Below are positions 16,697-25,262 of a DNA stretch of 64,000 nt, piece after piece (position 1 is the first letter of the stretch; each line of letters starts with the position of its first letter). The translations under genes and the position numbers were made by a program. The stretch is from Candidatus Hemicellulosilyticus sp. P3 (GTDB taxonomy: Bacteria; Bacteroidota; Bacteroidia; Bacteroidales; P3), in assembly GCA_001543385.1 (NCBI GenBank), contig LPNH01000001.1, positions 257,794-321,793 on the forward strand, written 5' to 3'. The notes below the pieces were generated by a model. It had not been told where the DNA came from and made no database searches. It worked only from the letters and a program-made list of their open reading frames with translations.

Positions 16697-17440
16697 TTAA
16701 TCCTCGTATTCGAAATCCTCGGGAATTTCCATATCGTGGAATACATTTGTCACATCGTCGTCGTCCTCCAGCATCGATATTACTTTCAGCACTTTGCGCA
16801 TCGATTCCTCGTCAATGCTGCGCGTGGTGTTGGGGATGCGCTGCAGCTCTGCGCTTTCGCACTCGATATGCATCTCCTCCAGCATCTTCACCATATTGCC
16901 GAAGTCCTCATAAGCGGTGTAGAGGGTCAGATACTCGTCATCTGTCTCCATCTCTTCCAATCCGCCGTCGATAAGTGTCATTTCCAGTTCCTCGACATCC
17001 ATTTCAGGTTTGCGGGGCACCACAAAAACACCCTTGCGTGAGAAAAGGAAACTTAGCGATCCGTTGGTCTCCATCGTGCCTCCGAATTTGTTCATGATGC
17101 TGCGGATATTGGCCACAGTGCGCATATTGTTATCCGACAGGCATTCGATAAAGAGGGCGATGCCGTGGTTCACATGGCATTCAAACGTCATCTCCTGCAT
17201 TACGGCGGCATCCTTGTCGCTGGCTTTGTTGATGGCACGCATCAGTGTGTCCTTGGGCATATTGCATCCGCGGGCGTTCTGCACCAGCAGGCGAAGGCGG
17301 GGGTTGCTGTCGGGGTCAGGACCGCTCTCGCGTACAGCGACGGCGACCTCTTTCAAAATTTTGGAATACTGTTTCGAACGTTTCGCATCAGCGGCGCCTT
17401 TGGCGCGTTTGATTTTCGACCATTTGTTGTGTCCTGACAT
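16697..17440 (-). CDS. yebC: YebC/PmpR (TACO1) family protein
   Basis: The 247-residue protein begins MSGHNKWSKIKRAKGAAD, the invariant opening of this family. The three-domain body includes NMPKDTLMRAINKAS and the acidic C-terminal region. Members have been described as transcriptional regulators and, more recently, as factors acting on translation, as for mitochondrial TACO1. Here it sits between trmB and rsmI, two RNA-modification genes, which fits a role in translation. The length is typical and no defect was seen. It ends 48 bases before rsmI with a strong hairpin between. Confidence 0.95.
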   Translation of the reverse strand: MSGHNKWSKIKRAKGAADAKRSKQYSKILKEVAVAVRESGPDPDSNPRLRLLVQNARGCNMPKDTLMRAINKASDKDAAVMQEMTFECHVNHGIALFIECLSDNNMRTVANIRSIMNKFGGTMETNGSLSFLFSRKGVFVVPRKPEMDVEELEMTLIDGGLEEMETDDEYLTLYTAYEDFGNMVKMLEEMHIECESAELQRIPNTTRSIDEESMRKVLKVISMLEDDDDVTNVFHDMEIPEDFEYED

Positions 17441-17487
17441 AATAAAAAATAAATATGGTTATTGTAAATAAATTTGTAATTGAGTTC

Positions 17488-18159
17488 TCACGCCATTTTC
17501 CATTGCAGATACGTGATGGGTTTACCCTCTGCCAGAAACATCCGTTCATAGAATGTCTGCGTCAGTTTGGCTTCGCCCTCATAGTCGCTGTGGTAAAGGT
17601 CATCCGTGTTGAAGAGCACTCGGTAGCCTCCTGTCGGGATGACTTCGTTGAGTGTATAATCGTACAGTTCCTGCGAGTCTGTTTTTAGGTGCAGGGTGCC
17701 GCCCGCCTTTAGAAAAGTCTTGTAATGTGCCAGAAACCGTTCGCATGTCAATCTTTTCATCGGTTTCTTGGGCTGTGGATCAGGAAAGGTGATCCATATC
17801 TCGTCCACTTCGCCGGGGGCGAAAAACGCCTCGATCAGCTCAATGCGGGTCCGGATAAACGCCACGTTGTCCATCCGCTCCTCTGTGGCGGTCTTTGCAC
17901 CCCGCCACAGCCGCGCCCCTTTGATGTCCACACCGATGAAGTTGCGGTCGTGGTGCTGCCGGGCCAGTGCAACGGTGTAGTCGCCTTTGCCACAACCCAG
18001 TTCCAAGGTGATCGGGTTGTCGTTGCCAAAATGTTCATGCCAACGTCCCCGTAGTGCGAATCCCTGCTGCTGCAACGTATCATAGCCTACCTGAAACAGA
18101 TTGGCAAACGTCAGATTCTCTGCAAAGTGTTCCAGCTTGTGATGTCCCATGTGGCGCAA
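17488..18159 (-). CDS. trmB: tRNA (guanine-N7)-methyltransferase TrmB
   Basis: The 223-residue protein has the SAM-binding motif LELGCGKGDYTVALA, a NFIGVDIKG acidic loop, the family signature WITFPDPQPKKPMKRLT and a C-terminal TDSQELYDY. It forms m7G at position 46 of tRNA. The start could be Met1 (18159) or Met4. It follows the HU/SPOR gene by 24 bases on the same strand and precedes yebC by 47, so co-transcription is likely. Confidence 0.95.
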   Translation of the reverse strand: MRHMGHHKLEHFAENLTFANLFQVGYDTLQQQGFALRGRWHEHFGNDNPITLELGCGKGDYTVALARQHHDRNFIGVDIKGARLWRGAKTATEERMDNVAFIRTRIELIEAFFAPGEVDEIWITFPDPQPKKPMKRLTCERFLAHYKTFLKAGGTLHLKTDSQELYDYTLNEVIPTGGYRVLFNTDDLYHSDYEGEAKLTQTFYERMFLAEGKPITYLQWKMA

Positions 18160-18183
18160 TCATTCAATACGAACACCCGTCTC

Positions 18184-19752
18184 TTACCATTGTTTGATGG
18201 CCACCGATCCGCTATACCAACTTGTAATCTGTTTGTATAGTGCTTCGGCTGCGGTACGTGTCGGGGCGCTGCCCATGCTTACATAATAAAGGTGGTTCTG
18301 GTCGATGATATAGGCGTCGCAACCCAACCCTTTCAGCCGTGCAGCCATCCGCATGGCCGACTGTTGGCTGGTATAAAATCCGGCAATCACATCAAATCCT
18401 TGTTTGCTACCCTTCTCCATCGGGGCGGTATAGACTGGTGTGTTTTTTCTCTCCGTCTTCTTGACTGCAGCCTTGCCCACATCCGATGCTGTCAGGTTGT
18501 TTGCCTCCACAATGCGGCGCAACGTCTCGTCCAGCAATGTGTAGTCCATCAGCTCGCCCTGTATGGTCGCACGTGTGTGTGATGCCTTCACCCCTTTCAG
18601 TTCGTCGTATAAAAACCGGTGTATGTAGTCATCGTAAGAGAAGAACCGTTGCACCGAATAGCCTTCGTGGTCGAAAAGTTCAACCAGCCGACGGTCAATG
18701 TAGTCCGACATCGCCTCCTCCATATACTCCTGTGCATGTGCATAATGACGGCTGTTCAGAAATCCGGCCCAATATTCACGCATATTGCGGACAATTTGGT
18801 TGCGGTTGGCGTCGTGCTCGTCTGCGGAATACTCCAACAAGTCCGTGTTGAACGTAAAAATGTTGATTTGATCTTCATATCCGTTCCATTCATGCGTGGA
18901 TGCACCCTGTGTTTCCTTGGCCTGTGACGGATCCGCCTCGCCATTCCGGAAGTAACGGGTGTAGCCGTAATATCCTCCACCCAACAGGAGCAACAACAGT
19001 AACAACAGCCACCAGCCGCGTCTGTGTTTCTTCGGCTTCTCGGGATTCTCTGTTTGCGGGAGATCCGCAAAAATATCTGTTTTTTCCATTTGGGTGACAT
19101 CCGTCGGCTGTACTGTAGCCTCCAAGGGCTGTGTTTCAGCTGATTCGGAGGCCGTCGGTTCCGGCGCAGGTTGAGGTTCCGGTTCTGCTTTCGCTTCCGG
19201 CTCCGGTTCTGGCATTACCGTCGGCAGGGGCTCCGGTTCCGGCACGGGGGTTGGCTCCGGCGTTGGAGCCGGCTCCGGTTCAGCAACGGTTTCCTGTGGT
19301 TCTTCTTCGGCTGAGTCGAAAGCGGCAAAGGGGTCGGGACCCTCCGTATCGTAATGTCGCACGTCGGCAATGGAGCCGTCGGTGCCGACAGTGTTGGCAT
19401 CGGCCTCACAGGCAAAGCTGTAGGAACCTCCGGCCGAGCGCAGCTCGCCCAGTCCGGGGAATTGGTGGCTTCCGGTCCGCTGTAGCTTGTCATTCAGCGC
19501 ATCAATGTAATTTTTCCACATGAGTTGCGCAATCTTCATGTCGACACATTCCGTCTCGGCCAGGTATCGCACAATGTCATCATTGCCGTTCGTAGCCGTG
19601 CTGAACGAAATGTCGTGCCGCTCAGCGAAAAAAGTTTGTGACGAGTCGTCCATCCGGGCGGGTTGGAGCCTGTTGTTCAATGTGCCGATACCCGTCAGTT
19701 CCACGGAGTGTCCTTGACGTACATAATCTACAATCAGTTCTGTGATATTCAT
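18184..19752 (-). CDS. HU-like (CCDC81-type) / single-TM / SPOR domain protein
   Basis: The 522-residue protein reads as four parts. Residues 1 to about 120 look like two small HU/CCDC81-type domains (ITELIVDYVRQGHSVELTGIGTL, then FPGLGELR). Residues about 145-205 are a Pro/Glu repeat of the EPEPxPEP kind. A single membrane helix with nine Leu follows at about 245-265, and the last 75 residues have GFDVIAGFYTSQQSAMRMA and YYVSMGSAPTRTAAEAL, a SPOR domain. SPOR domains bind denuded septal peptidoglycan. The N-terminus is then cytoplasmic and the SPOR domain periplasmic, so the protein may link a cytoplasmic partner to the division site. Partners are unknown. Confidence 0.82.
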   Translation of the reverse strand: MNITELIVDYVRQGHSVELTGIGTLNNRLQPARMDDSSQTFFAERHDISFSTATNGNDDIVRYLAETECVDMKIAQLMWKNYIDALNDKLQRTGSHQFPGLGELRSAGGSYSFACEADANTVGTDGSIADVRHYDTEGPDPFAAFDSAEEEPQETVAEPEPAPTPEPTPVPEPEPLPTVMPEPEPEAKAEPEPQPAPEPTASESAETQPLEATVQPTDVTQMEKTDIFADLPQTENPEKPKKHRRGWWLLLLLLLLLGGGYYGYTRYFRNGEADPSQAKETQGASTHEWNGYEDQINIFTFNTDLLEYSADEHDANRNQIVRNMREYWAGFLNSRHYAHAQEYMEEAMSDYIDRRLVELFDHEGYSVQRFFSYDDYIHRFLYDELKGVKASHTRATIQGELMDYTLLDETLRRIVEANNLTASDVGKAAVKKTERKNTPVYTAPMEKGSKQGFDVIAGFYTSQQSAMRMAARLKGLGCDAYIIDQNHLYYVSMGSAPTRTAAEALYKQITSWYSGSVAIKQW

Positions 19753-19770
19753 TGTGGAATAAGATATTAC

Positions 19771-20535
19771 TTAATTGGTGTGGGTCTGATGCAGTTCTCT
19801 TTCAGCCAACTGTAGATCCTCAGGTGTGTCGATGCCGATATTTTCCCACCCGGTGTCGCATAAATGAATCGGATAACCGTGTTCCATCCAGCGCAGTTGC
19901 TCTAATGACTCGCAACGTTCCAGCATTCCTGTCGGCAGCTGCACCAGTCGCTTCAGCACCTCACTGCGGAAGGCGTAGACGCCCACATGCTTATAATACA
20001 CATGCTTTTCGGTCCAGTTTTTGGGCTCGGTGCCACGCTGGTAGGGGAGTGGGTGCCGGCTGAAATACAGTGCCCGTCCGTCGCTGTCGGCCACCACCTT
20101 AACGTTGTTCGGCGACCATAGCGCGTCAGCGCTGCGGATAGGGGTGCGCAGTGTGGCAATCTGAACCTCCGCCTTGTCGAACCGGCCGATCAGTGCAGTC
20201 AGCTGATCGCGACGTACAAAGGGCTCGTCTCCCTGAACGTTGACCACGATGTCGAAGTGTGCGCCATCCTCTTCCAAGGCTGTCAGCACTTCGCCGCAAC
20301 GGTCGGTGCCGCTTCGGTGGTCGGTGCGTGTCATACGGACCTGTCCGCCGAATCCCCTCACTGCCGCGACGATGCGTTCATCGTCGGTGGCTACCACGGC
20401 GGCGTCTGCTCCCACGGCGTCGCTCACGCGCTCCCACACCCGTTGGATAATGGGCTTGCCGTCCAACAGAGCCAGAGGCTTGCCGGGGAAGCGGGTCGAC
20501 GCATAGCGGGCAGGTATGATGGCCAAGGCGTTCAT
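19771..20535 (-). CDS. kdsB: 3-deoxy-manno-octulosonate cytidylyltransferase KdsB
   Basis: The 254-residue protein shows LAIIPARYASTRFPGKPL (nucleotide binding), VATDDERI, SGTDRCGEV, VVNVQGDEPFV and the C-terminal WENIGIDTPEDL. It activates Kdo to CMP-Kdo for lipid A-core assembly, which implies an outer membrane with Kdo-containing lipopolysaccharide. It lies 18 bases upstream of the HU/SPOR gene and 19 bases after the deoxynucleoside kinase on the same strand. Confidence 0.96.
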   Translation of the reverse strand: MNALAIIPARYASTRFPGKPLALLDGKPIIQRVWERVSDAVGADAAVVATDDERIVAAVRGFGGQVRMTRTDHRSGTDRCGEVLTALEEDGAHFDIVVNVQGDEPFVRRDQLTALIGRFDKAEVQIATLRTPIRSADALWSPNNVKVVADSDGRALYFSRHPLPYQRGTEPKNWTEKHVYYKHVGVYAFRSEVLKRLVQLPTGMLERCESLEQLRWMEHGYPIHLCDTGWENIGIDTPEDLQLAERELHQTHTN

Positions 20536-20554
20536 TTTGGCAAGAGGTGTTTCA

Positions 20555-21178
20555 TCAGTTGAACAGGCTGTTGAACTCCGCGTCGATTTTGTTGATGACC
20601 ATTCCCAAATCCTCCGGGTTTTCGGCGAAATTCAACTCTTCAATGTCGACAATCAGCAGTTTGCTGCGGTTATACTCCTCGATCCAGCTCTCATACCGCT
20701 GGTTCAAACTCGTCAGGTAATCTAATCGGATGGCGTTTTCATAATCCCGGCCACGCTTCTGTATCTGCCGGATCAGCGAGGGGACGTCGCCCCGCAGATA
20801 AATCATCAGGTCGGGCGGCTGGATGAACGACGACAATAGTTCGAACATCTGGATGTAATTCTCAAAATCGCGCGTGTTAAGCAGTCCCATGGCATGCAGG
20901 TTGGGCGCGAAAATATAGGCATCCTCGTACAACGTGCGGTCCTGAACAATATTGCTGTTCGATTTGCGGATATCGATCAACTGTTTAAAACGGGTGTGCA
21001 GAAAATAAATCTGCAAGTTGAAAGACCATCGCCGCATATCCTCATAGAAACTGCTTAGGTAGGGATTGTTGTCGGCAGGCTCAAAGACAGGCTTGTAGCC
21101 ATAGTGGCGGGCCAGCATCTTGGTCAGCGTGGTTTTGCCCGATCCGATGTTTCCTGCAATCGCAATATGCATGTACAA
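20555..21178 (-). CDS. Deoxynucleoside kinase (dNK/dGK family)
   Basis: The 207-residue protein has a P-loop IAIAGNIGSGKTTL. FEPADNNPYLSSFYED is the substrate Glu/Asn region, QDRTLYEDAYIFA is the DR(S/T)-containing motif, and the lid region is Arg-rich (IRQIQKRGRDYE). The family phosphorylates deoxynucleosides in salvage; the exact nucleoside cannot be read by eye. Met1 or Met3 could start translation. It is the first gene of the operon, with a -7-like box about 80 bases upstream. Confidence 0.9.
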   Translation of the reverse strand: MYMHIAIAGNIGSGKTTLTKMLARHYGYKPVFEPADNNPYLSSFYEDMRRWSFNLQIYFLHTRFKQLIDIRKSNSNIVQDRTLYEDAYIFAPNLHAMGLLNTRDFENYIQMFELLSSFIQPPDLMIYLRGDVPSLIRQIQKRGRDYENAIRLDYLTSLNQRYESWIEEYNRSKLLIVDIEELNFAENPEDLGMVINKIDAEFNSLFN

Positions 21179-21254
21179 TAGATTTTAATACACTACACAA
21201 TTAACAGTTGAATGTGAATTGTATAGCAATGGTATGGACAAATATCCTAATGGG

Positions 21255-21262
21255 CAAATATA
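21255..21262 (-). promoter_or_regulatory. Candidate -7 element for the deoxynucleoside kinase operon
   Basis: On the minus strand this is TATATTTG, an exact TAnnTTTG match, 77 bases upstream of the kinase start. The -33 element is not clear. Confidence 0.45.
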
Positions 21263-21304
21263 CGAATAAAATAAAAAACAGCCCTTCAGCTCCCGAAAAA
21301 AACG

Positions 21305-21312
21305 TACTTTTG
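21305..21312 (+). promoter_or_regulatory. Candidate -7 element for glmM
   Basis: TACTTTTG matches TAnnTTTG exactly, 78 bases before the glmM ATG. It is divergent from the kinase operon element. Confidence 0.5.
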
Positions 21313-21389
21313 CAAATGTTTGAGTCCACCGGGTGGATGTGTTTTGCATTTCATTTCAACTTTAGTTCAACAGACTAACATTTAATTCT

Positions 21390-22784
21390 ATGTCATTGAT
21401 AAAATCCATTTCAGGAATACGCGGCACCATCGGCGGTCGCGCCGGCGACGGTCTCAGCCCGCTCGACGTGGTGAAGTTCACCAGTGCCTTCGCCGCCTTT
21501 CTCCAACGCCGCGCTGTCGGGAAAAAACTTACTTTGGTGGTGGGGCGTGACGCCCGTCTTTCCGGCTCCATGGTCGACCGCCTGGTTGTCGGTGCGTTGC
21601 AAGGTATGGGTGTCGATGTCATCGACACCGGGCTTTCCACCACTCCCACCACCGAGATGGCCGTCATCGACAACCATGCCGACGGCGGCATAATCATCAC
21701 TGCCTCCCACAATCCCAAACATTGGAACGCCTTGAAGCTGCTCAACGCCTCCGGCGAGTTCATCGACGCCGCGGAGGGTGCCGAGGTGCTGCGTCTGGCC
21801 GACAGCGGGGATCTTCAGTTTGCAGATGTCGACAGCCTTGGACAGGTGACGGAACAGCCCGACACCATCGACCGTCATATCCGGCGTGTGCTGGAGCTCA
21901 ATCTGGTCGATGTCGACGCCATCCGGCAGGCTGGTTTCAAGGTCGCCGTAGACGCTGTCAACTCTACCGGTGGCATTGCCATTCCGCGGCTGTTACGTGC
22001 ATTGGGTGTCAATAACATCGTCGAACTCAACTGCGATCCCACCGGCCGGTTTGCCCACAACCCCGAGCCCATTCCCCAAAACCTCACCCAAATATCCGAG
22101 GCAGTGCGCCGCCACGGCTGCGACTTGGGAATCGTCGTCGACCCCGATGTCGACCGCTTGGCATTAGTCTGCGAGGACGGCCGCATGTTCGGCGAGGAAT
22201 ACACCTTGGTCAGTGTGGCTGACTATGTGCTCTCCCACACACCGGGCAACACTGTCTCCAACCTCTCCTCCTCACGGGCTCTGCGTGATGTGACCGCTCG
22301 CTATGCAGGCTGTTCGTACGCCGCGTCGGCGGTGGGTGAAGTCAACGTCACCACCCTCATGAAATCCACCCATGCCGTCATCGGCGGCGAAGGTAACGGC
22401 GGTGTCATCTATCCCGCCTTGCACTACGGCCGCGATGCGCTTGTCGGGGTGGCGTTGTTCCTGACACTGCTTGCCAAGAAAGGTTTGAAAGTCAGTGAGC
22501 TGAGAAAAAGTTACCCGGAGTACATCATCTCTAAAAATCGCAAAGATCTGACTCCCGGCATGGATGTCGACGCCATCCTTCGTCGAGTGGCGGATCACTA
22601 CTCGTCCGATGAGAGCTGCCAGGTCAACACCATTGACGGTGTGAAAATCGACTTTGAAGAAGGCTGGGTGCATCTGCGCAAATCCAACACCGAACCCATC
22701 ATCCGCATCTACAGCGAGGCATCTGACGAGACAAAAGCCACGGCGCTGGCGCAGCAGGTCATGGATCAAATCCAGGAATCATAG
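21390..22784 (+). CDS. glmM: Phosphoglucosamine mutase GlmM (phosphohexomutase family)
   Basis: The 464-residue protein opens MSLIKSISGIRGTIGG. It has the active serine in GIIITASHNPKHWN, the metal loop DPDVDRLA, the sugar-binding GGEGNGGVI and the phosphate-binding SNTEPIIRIYS near the C-terminus. It converts GlcN-6-P to GlcN-1-P on the way to UDP-GlcNAc, the start of peptidoglycan, LPS and both glycan clusters in this window. The ISGIRGTIGG opening and the gene neighbourhood favour GlmM over phosphomannomutase, but the substrate is inferred. The next gene starts five bases later. Confidence 0.88.
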   Translation: MSLIKSISGIRGTIGGRAGDGLSPLDVVKFTSAFAAFLQRRAVGKKLTLVVGRDARLSGSMVDRLVVGALQGMGVDVIDTGLSTTPTTEMAVIDNHADGGIIITASHNPKHWNALKLLNASGEFIDAAEGAEVLRLADSGDLQFADVDSLGQVTEQPDTIDRHIRRVLELNLVDVDAIRQAGFKVAVDAVNSTGGIAIPRLLRALGVNNIVELNCDPTGRFAHNPEPIPQNLTQISEAVRRHGCDLGIVVDPDVDRLALVCEDGRMFGEEYTLVSVADYVLSHTPGNTVSNLSSSRALRDVTARYAGCSYAASAVGEVNVTTLMKSTHAVIGGEGNGGVIYPALHYGRDALVGVALFLTLLAKKGLKVSELRKSYPEYIISKNRKDLTPGMDVDAILRRVADHYSSDESCQVNTIDGVKIDFEEGWVHLRKSNTEPIIRIYSEASDETKATALAQQVMDQIQES

Positions 22785-22789
22785 CGTCC

Positions 22790-23977
22790 ATGAGGTCCGG
22801 CATCATAGTCCACTATGTGTGGTTTGCGGTTATGATGGCTGTCGTGGCCTTCGCTATCGTATGGTTGCTGTTCCCCTATGTGCTCTATTATGCCCGTCGT
22901 CGACGTCTCTACGACTCCCCCAACTACCGCAAGTTGCAGCGCCGTCCGGTTCCGTTGCTGGGCGGTGTGGCCGTCTATGGCGGCATCTTGGTTCCGTCGC
23001 TCATTGTCCTTATCGTTTGGCAGAACAGTTCCATCAGCTACATGCTGCTCGCCATGACCATACTTCTTGTGCTGGGCACCATGGACGATCTTTACGATCT
23101 ATCGCCCCTGCTCAAACTCCTCATCGAATTTTTGGTTGTGCTGGCCGTTGTCTACCTCAACGGCAACAGCATCGACACCTTGCACGGTCTTTTCGGAATC
23201 GGGATATTGCCCGTCGGTTGGCAGTATGCAATCTCATTGTTGGCGGGTGTCGGCATCATCAACGCCATCAACCTTATCGACGGTGTGGACGGCTATTCCT
23301 CCGGTTACACATTTTTCGCCGCCGTGCTGTTTGGAACTGTATTCGCCCTTGCCGGAATGCCGGGCATGACATCAATCAGTTTCATTGTTGCCGGTGCGGT
23401 GGTGCCGTTCTTCCTGCACAACGTCTTTGGGCGCAAAAGCAAGATGTTCATGGGCGACGGCGGCACCCTGATGATAGGCACTCTCATTTCCGCCTTTCTT
23501 TTCTCCATCCTTAAGACGGGTTCTTCGTGCTCCATATTGGAGACACAGCACGGTGCCTCCCTTGTCGCGTTATGCTTAGCCGTCTTGGGCATACCGATCT
23601 TCGACACCTTGCGCCTTATTTTCTACCGCCTGTCGCTACGACGTTCCCCGTTTTCGGCCGACCGCAACCACCTGCACCATGCCTTCATTGATTTGGGATG
23701 CTCCCATCTGGCCACCACGCTGTCCATCCTTGCATTTAACCTACTGATTGTTTTGATATGGTTGTTTTGTTGGCTTGGCGGAGCCGGTCAGACGGCGCAA
23801 GTGGTTGTTGTGGTGCTGGCTTGCCTGATAGTCACCTGGGGTTTGTTTTTCGCGTTGCGTCTGTTGCCTCGTCGCCGCACCCGGTTTTACAAACGACTCC
23901 GTGTTTGGGCGTTGACAACCCACCACGAGCGTTCTCGTTTGTGGTGTTCCATCCAAAGTTTTCTGGACAGAGTCTGA
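22790..23977 (+). CDS. Undecaprenyl-phosphate GlcNAc-1-phosphate transferase, WecA/TagO-like
   Basis: This 395-residue polytopic membrane protein is the second PNPT-type transferase in the window. It has RRRLYDSPNYRKLQRRPVP followed by LLGGVAVYGG, MDDLYDL, INAINLIDGVDGYSSG, MFMGDGGTLMIGT and the cytoplasmic HIHH-like motif DRNHLHHAFID. This is the WecA/TagO pattern and differs from the shorter WbpL-like protein at 7.4 kb. It moves GlcNAc-1-P to undecaprenyl phosphate. It follows glmM by five bases, so substrate supply and use may be coupled. It converges on wzz about 110 bases further on. Confidence 0.9.
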   Translation: MRSGIIVHYVWFAVMMAVVAFAIVWLLFPYVLYYARRRRLYDSPNYRKLQRRPVPLLGGVAVYGGILVPSLIVLIVWQNSSISYMLLAMTILLVLGTMDDLYDLSPLLKLLIEFLVVLAVVYLNGNSIDTLHGLFGIGILPVGWQYAISLLAGVGIINAINLIDGVDGYSSGYTFFAAVLFGTVFALAGMPGMTSISFIVAGAVVPFFLHNVFGRKSKMFMGDGGTLMIGTLISAFLFSILKTGSSCSILETQHGASLVALCLAVLGIPIFDTLRLIFYRLSLRRSPFSADRNHLHHAFIDLGCSHLATTLSILAFNLLIVLIWLFCWLGGAGQTAQVVVVVLACLIVTWGLFFALRLLPRRRTRFYKRLRVWALTTHHERSRLWCSIQSFLDRV

Positions 23978-24085
23978 TCGAACGACATGTGTTGTAGATA
24001 GAATTGGCGGATCAGGTCGGCAAACTCCTCGGGTCCGTAGAGTGTGTCAATAACGCCTGCGTCGGCAGGAGACACTTGGGCAATG

Positions 24086-25210
24086 CTACTGATGGGTACT
24101 GTGTGCCGTCCAGTCTTCGCTGTCCGGTTTGTCGGAATCCGTATGGTTATCGTCCTCTTTCTTGTGCCAAAACAGGACATCGGCACATCCTCCGGCCAGA
24201 CCGAGGATGAGAAAGATTGCTGCAATCACCTTTTTCTTGGGTTTGCTGGGTTTTAACGGGACGGTGGGAGGTACGATTTCGGCAAAAATGGGTGTCTCTA
24301 ATTGTACTTTGGCCTTGGCTCCCTGCAGTTCGTTGGCAATGTTGTTGTAAATCTGATATTTCAGATTCATTTCGTTTTGTAGCCGGTCCTGTTCCGCCCT
24401 GACGCTTAATAAAACCACCCCTTGGTGTCCGTCCACATAGTGGGCATAGTTGCTTTGTGCGGTACGGTATTCTGTTTTGGCTTCTTCATACAGGCTTTCG
24501 TAGTAGGCCAGGTCCTGTTTCGATTTGTTAGTGCGGTAGTTGGTGACCGTCTGTTGCAATAGGGTGTTGACCGAGTTGCATAAATCCGCCGCAACGTAGG
24601 GGTCTTGGGCTGTGGTCTGCAGTGTGACGGCCATGGTTTTTTTGTCCACGCTCACCTCCACCATACTGTTCAGCTGTTCAATCAGCGTATTCTCATAGTC
24701 AGTGAGGTTGTAGGGATCGATTGTGTCGCGTATCATCGTCTCATCCTTCGACCTGAACAGGTCGCGTCCCCCTTTGAATGCGGCACCCCACCAAGTGCGA
24801 CGGGTGTGGTTGATGATATAATCCTGCAAGGTGCATGTCTGCGGGCCGTTCGAGGTTTTCATCGTAACTGTCGATGAGAGCAATTGCACCGAGAACGGGG
24901 TCGAGTGTACCATTTTGGGATAGAGGGCCGGGTAAACAGCGTCGGTGCTGTTCATCATATTCGATAAACCCAGCATGTTGGTGATGGAGCCCAGTTTGGA
25001 CGCCGAACCGGTCGCCAGTTCCGGGGCCAGTTCCGCGGTGGCGGTATAGGAACGGGGAATGCTGAACGCGATGAGAATCCCTGTTGCGAAAGCGACTCCG
25101 CTCCACACGGCTATTCTCCGCCAACTTGGCTTCAACTTGCGGAACAGTTGTGACAAGTCAAGGGTTAATACCTCTTCATCGTGTTCGTTCATATATTCGC
25201 GGTCTTCCAT
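24086..25210 (-). CDS. wzz: Wzz-type polysaccharide chain-length determinant
   Basis: The 374-residue protein has the polysaccharide co-polymerase layout. A cytoplasmic N-terminus with TLDLSQLFRKLKPSWRRI is followed by a first membrane helix at about 35-52, a periplasmic body with coiled-coil-prone segments (about 220-300), and a Pro-rich motif PTVPLKPSKPKKKVI before the second helix at about 330-350. No Walker kinase domain is attached. It would set glycan length at the inner membrane. It follows the Wza-like gene by 52 bases on the same strand. Downstream, another frame continues with protein-like content; see findings. Confidence 0.88.
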   Translation of the reverse strand: MEDREYMNEHDEEVLTLDLSQLFRKLKPSWRRIAVWSGVAFATGILIAFSIPRSYTATAELAPELATGSASKLGSITNMLGLSNMMNSTDAVYPALYPKMVHSTPFSVQLLSSTVTMKTSNGPQTCTLQDYIINHTRRTWWGAAFKGGRDLFRSKDETMIRDTIDPYNLTDYENTLIEQLNSMVEVSVDKKTMAVTLQTTAQDPYVAADLCNSVNTLLQQTVTNYRTNKSKQDLAYYESLYEEAKTEYRTAQSNYAHYVDGHQGVVLLSVRAEQDRLQNEMNLKYQIYNNIANELQGAKAKVQLETPIFAEIVPPTVPLKPSKPKKKVIAAIFLILGLAGGCADVLFWHKKEDDNHTDSDKPDSEDWTAHSTHQ

Positions 25211-25262
25211 TATGTTTTATTGTAAAGAAAATCCAGTGATTTTTGCATAGAGACTTCAACTT

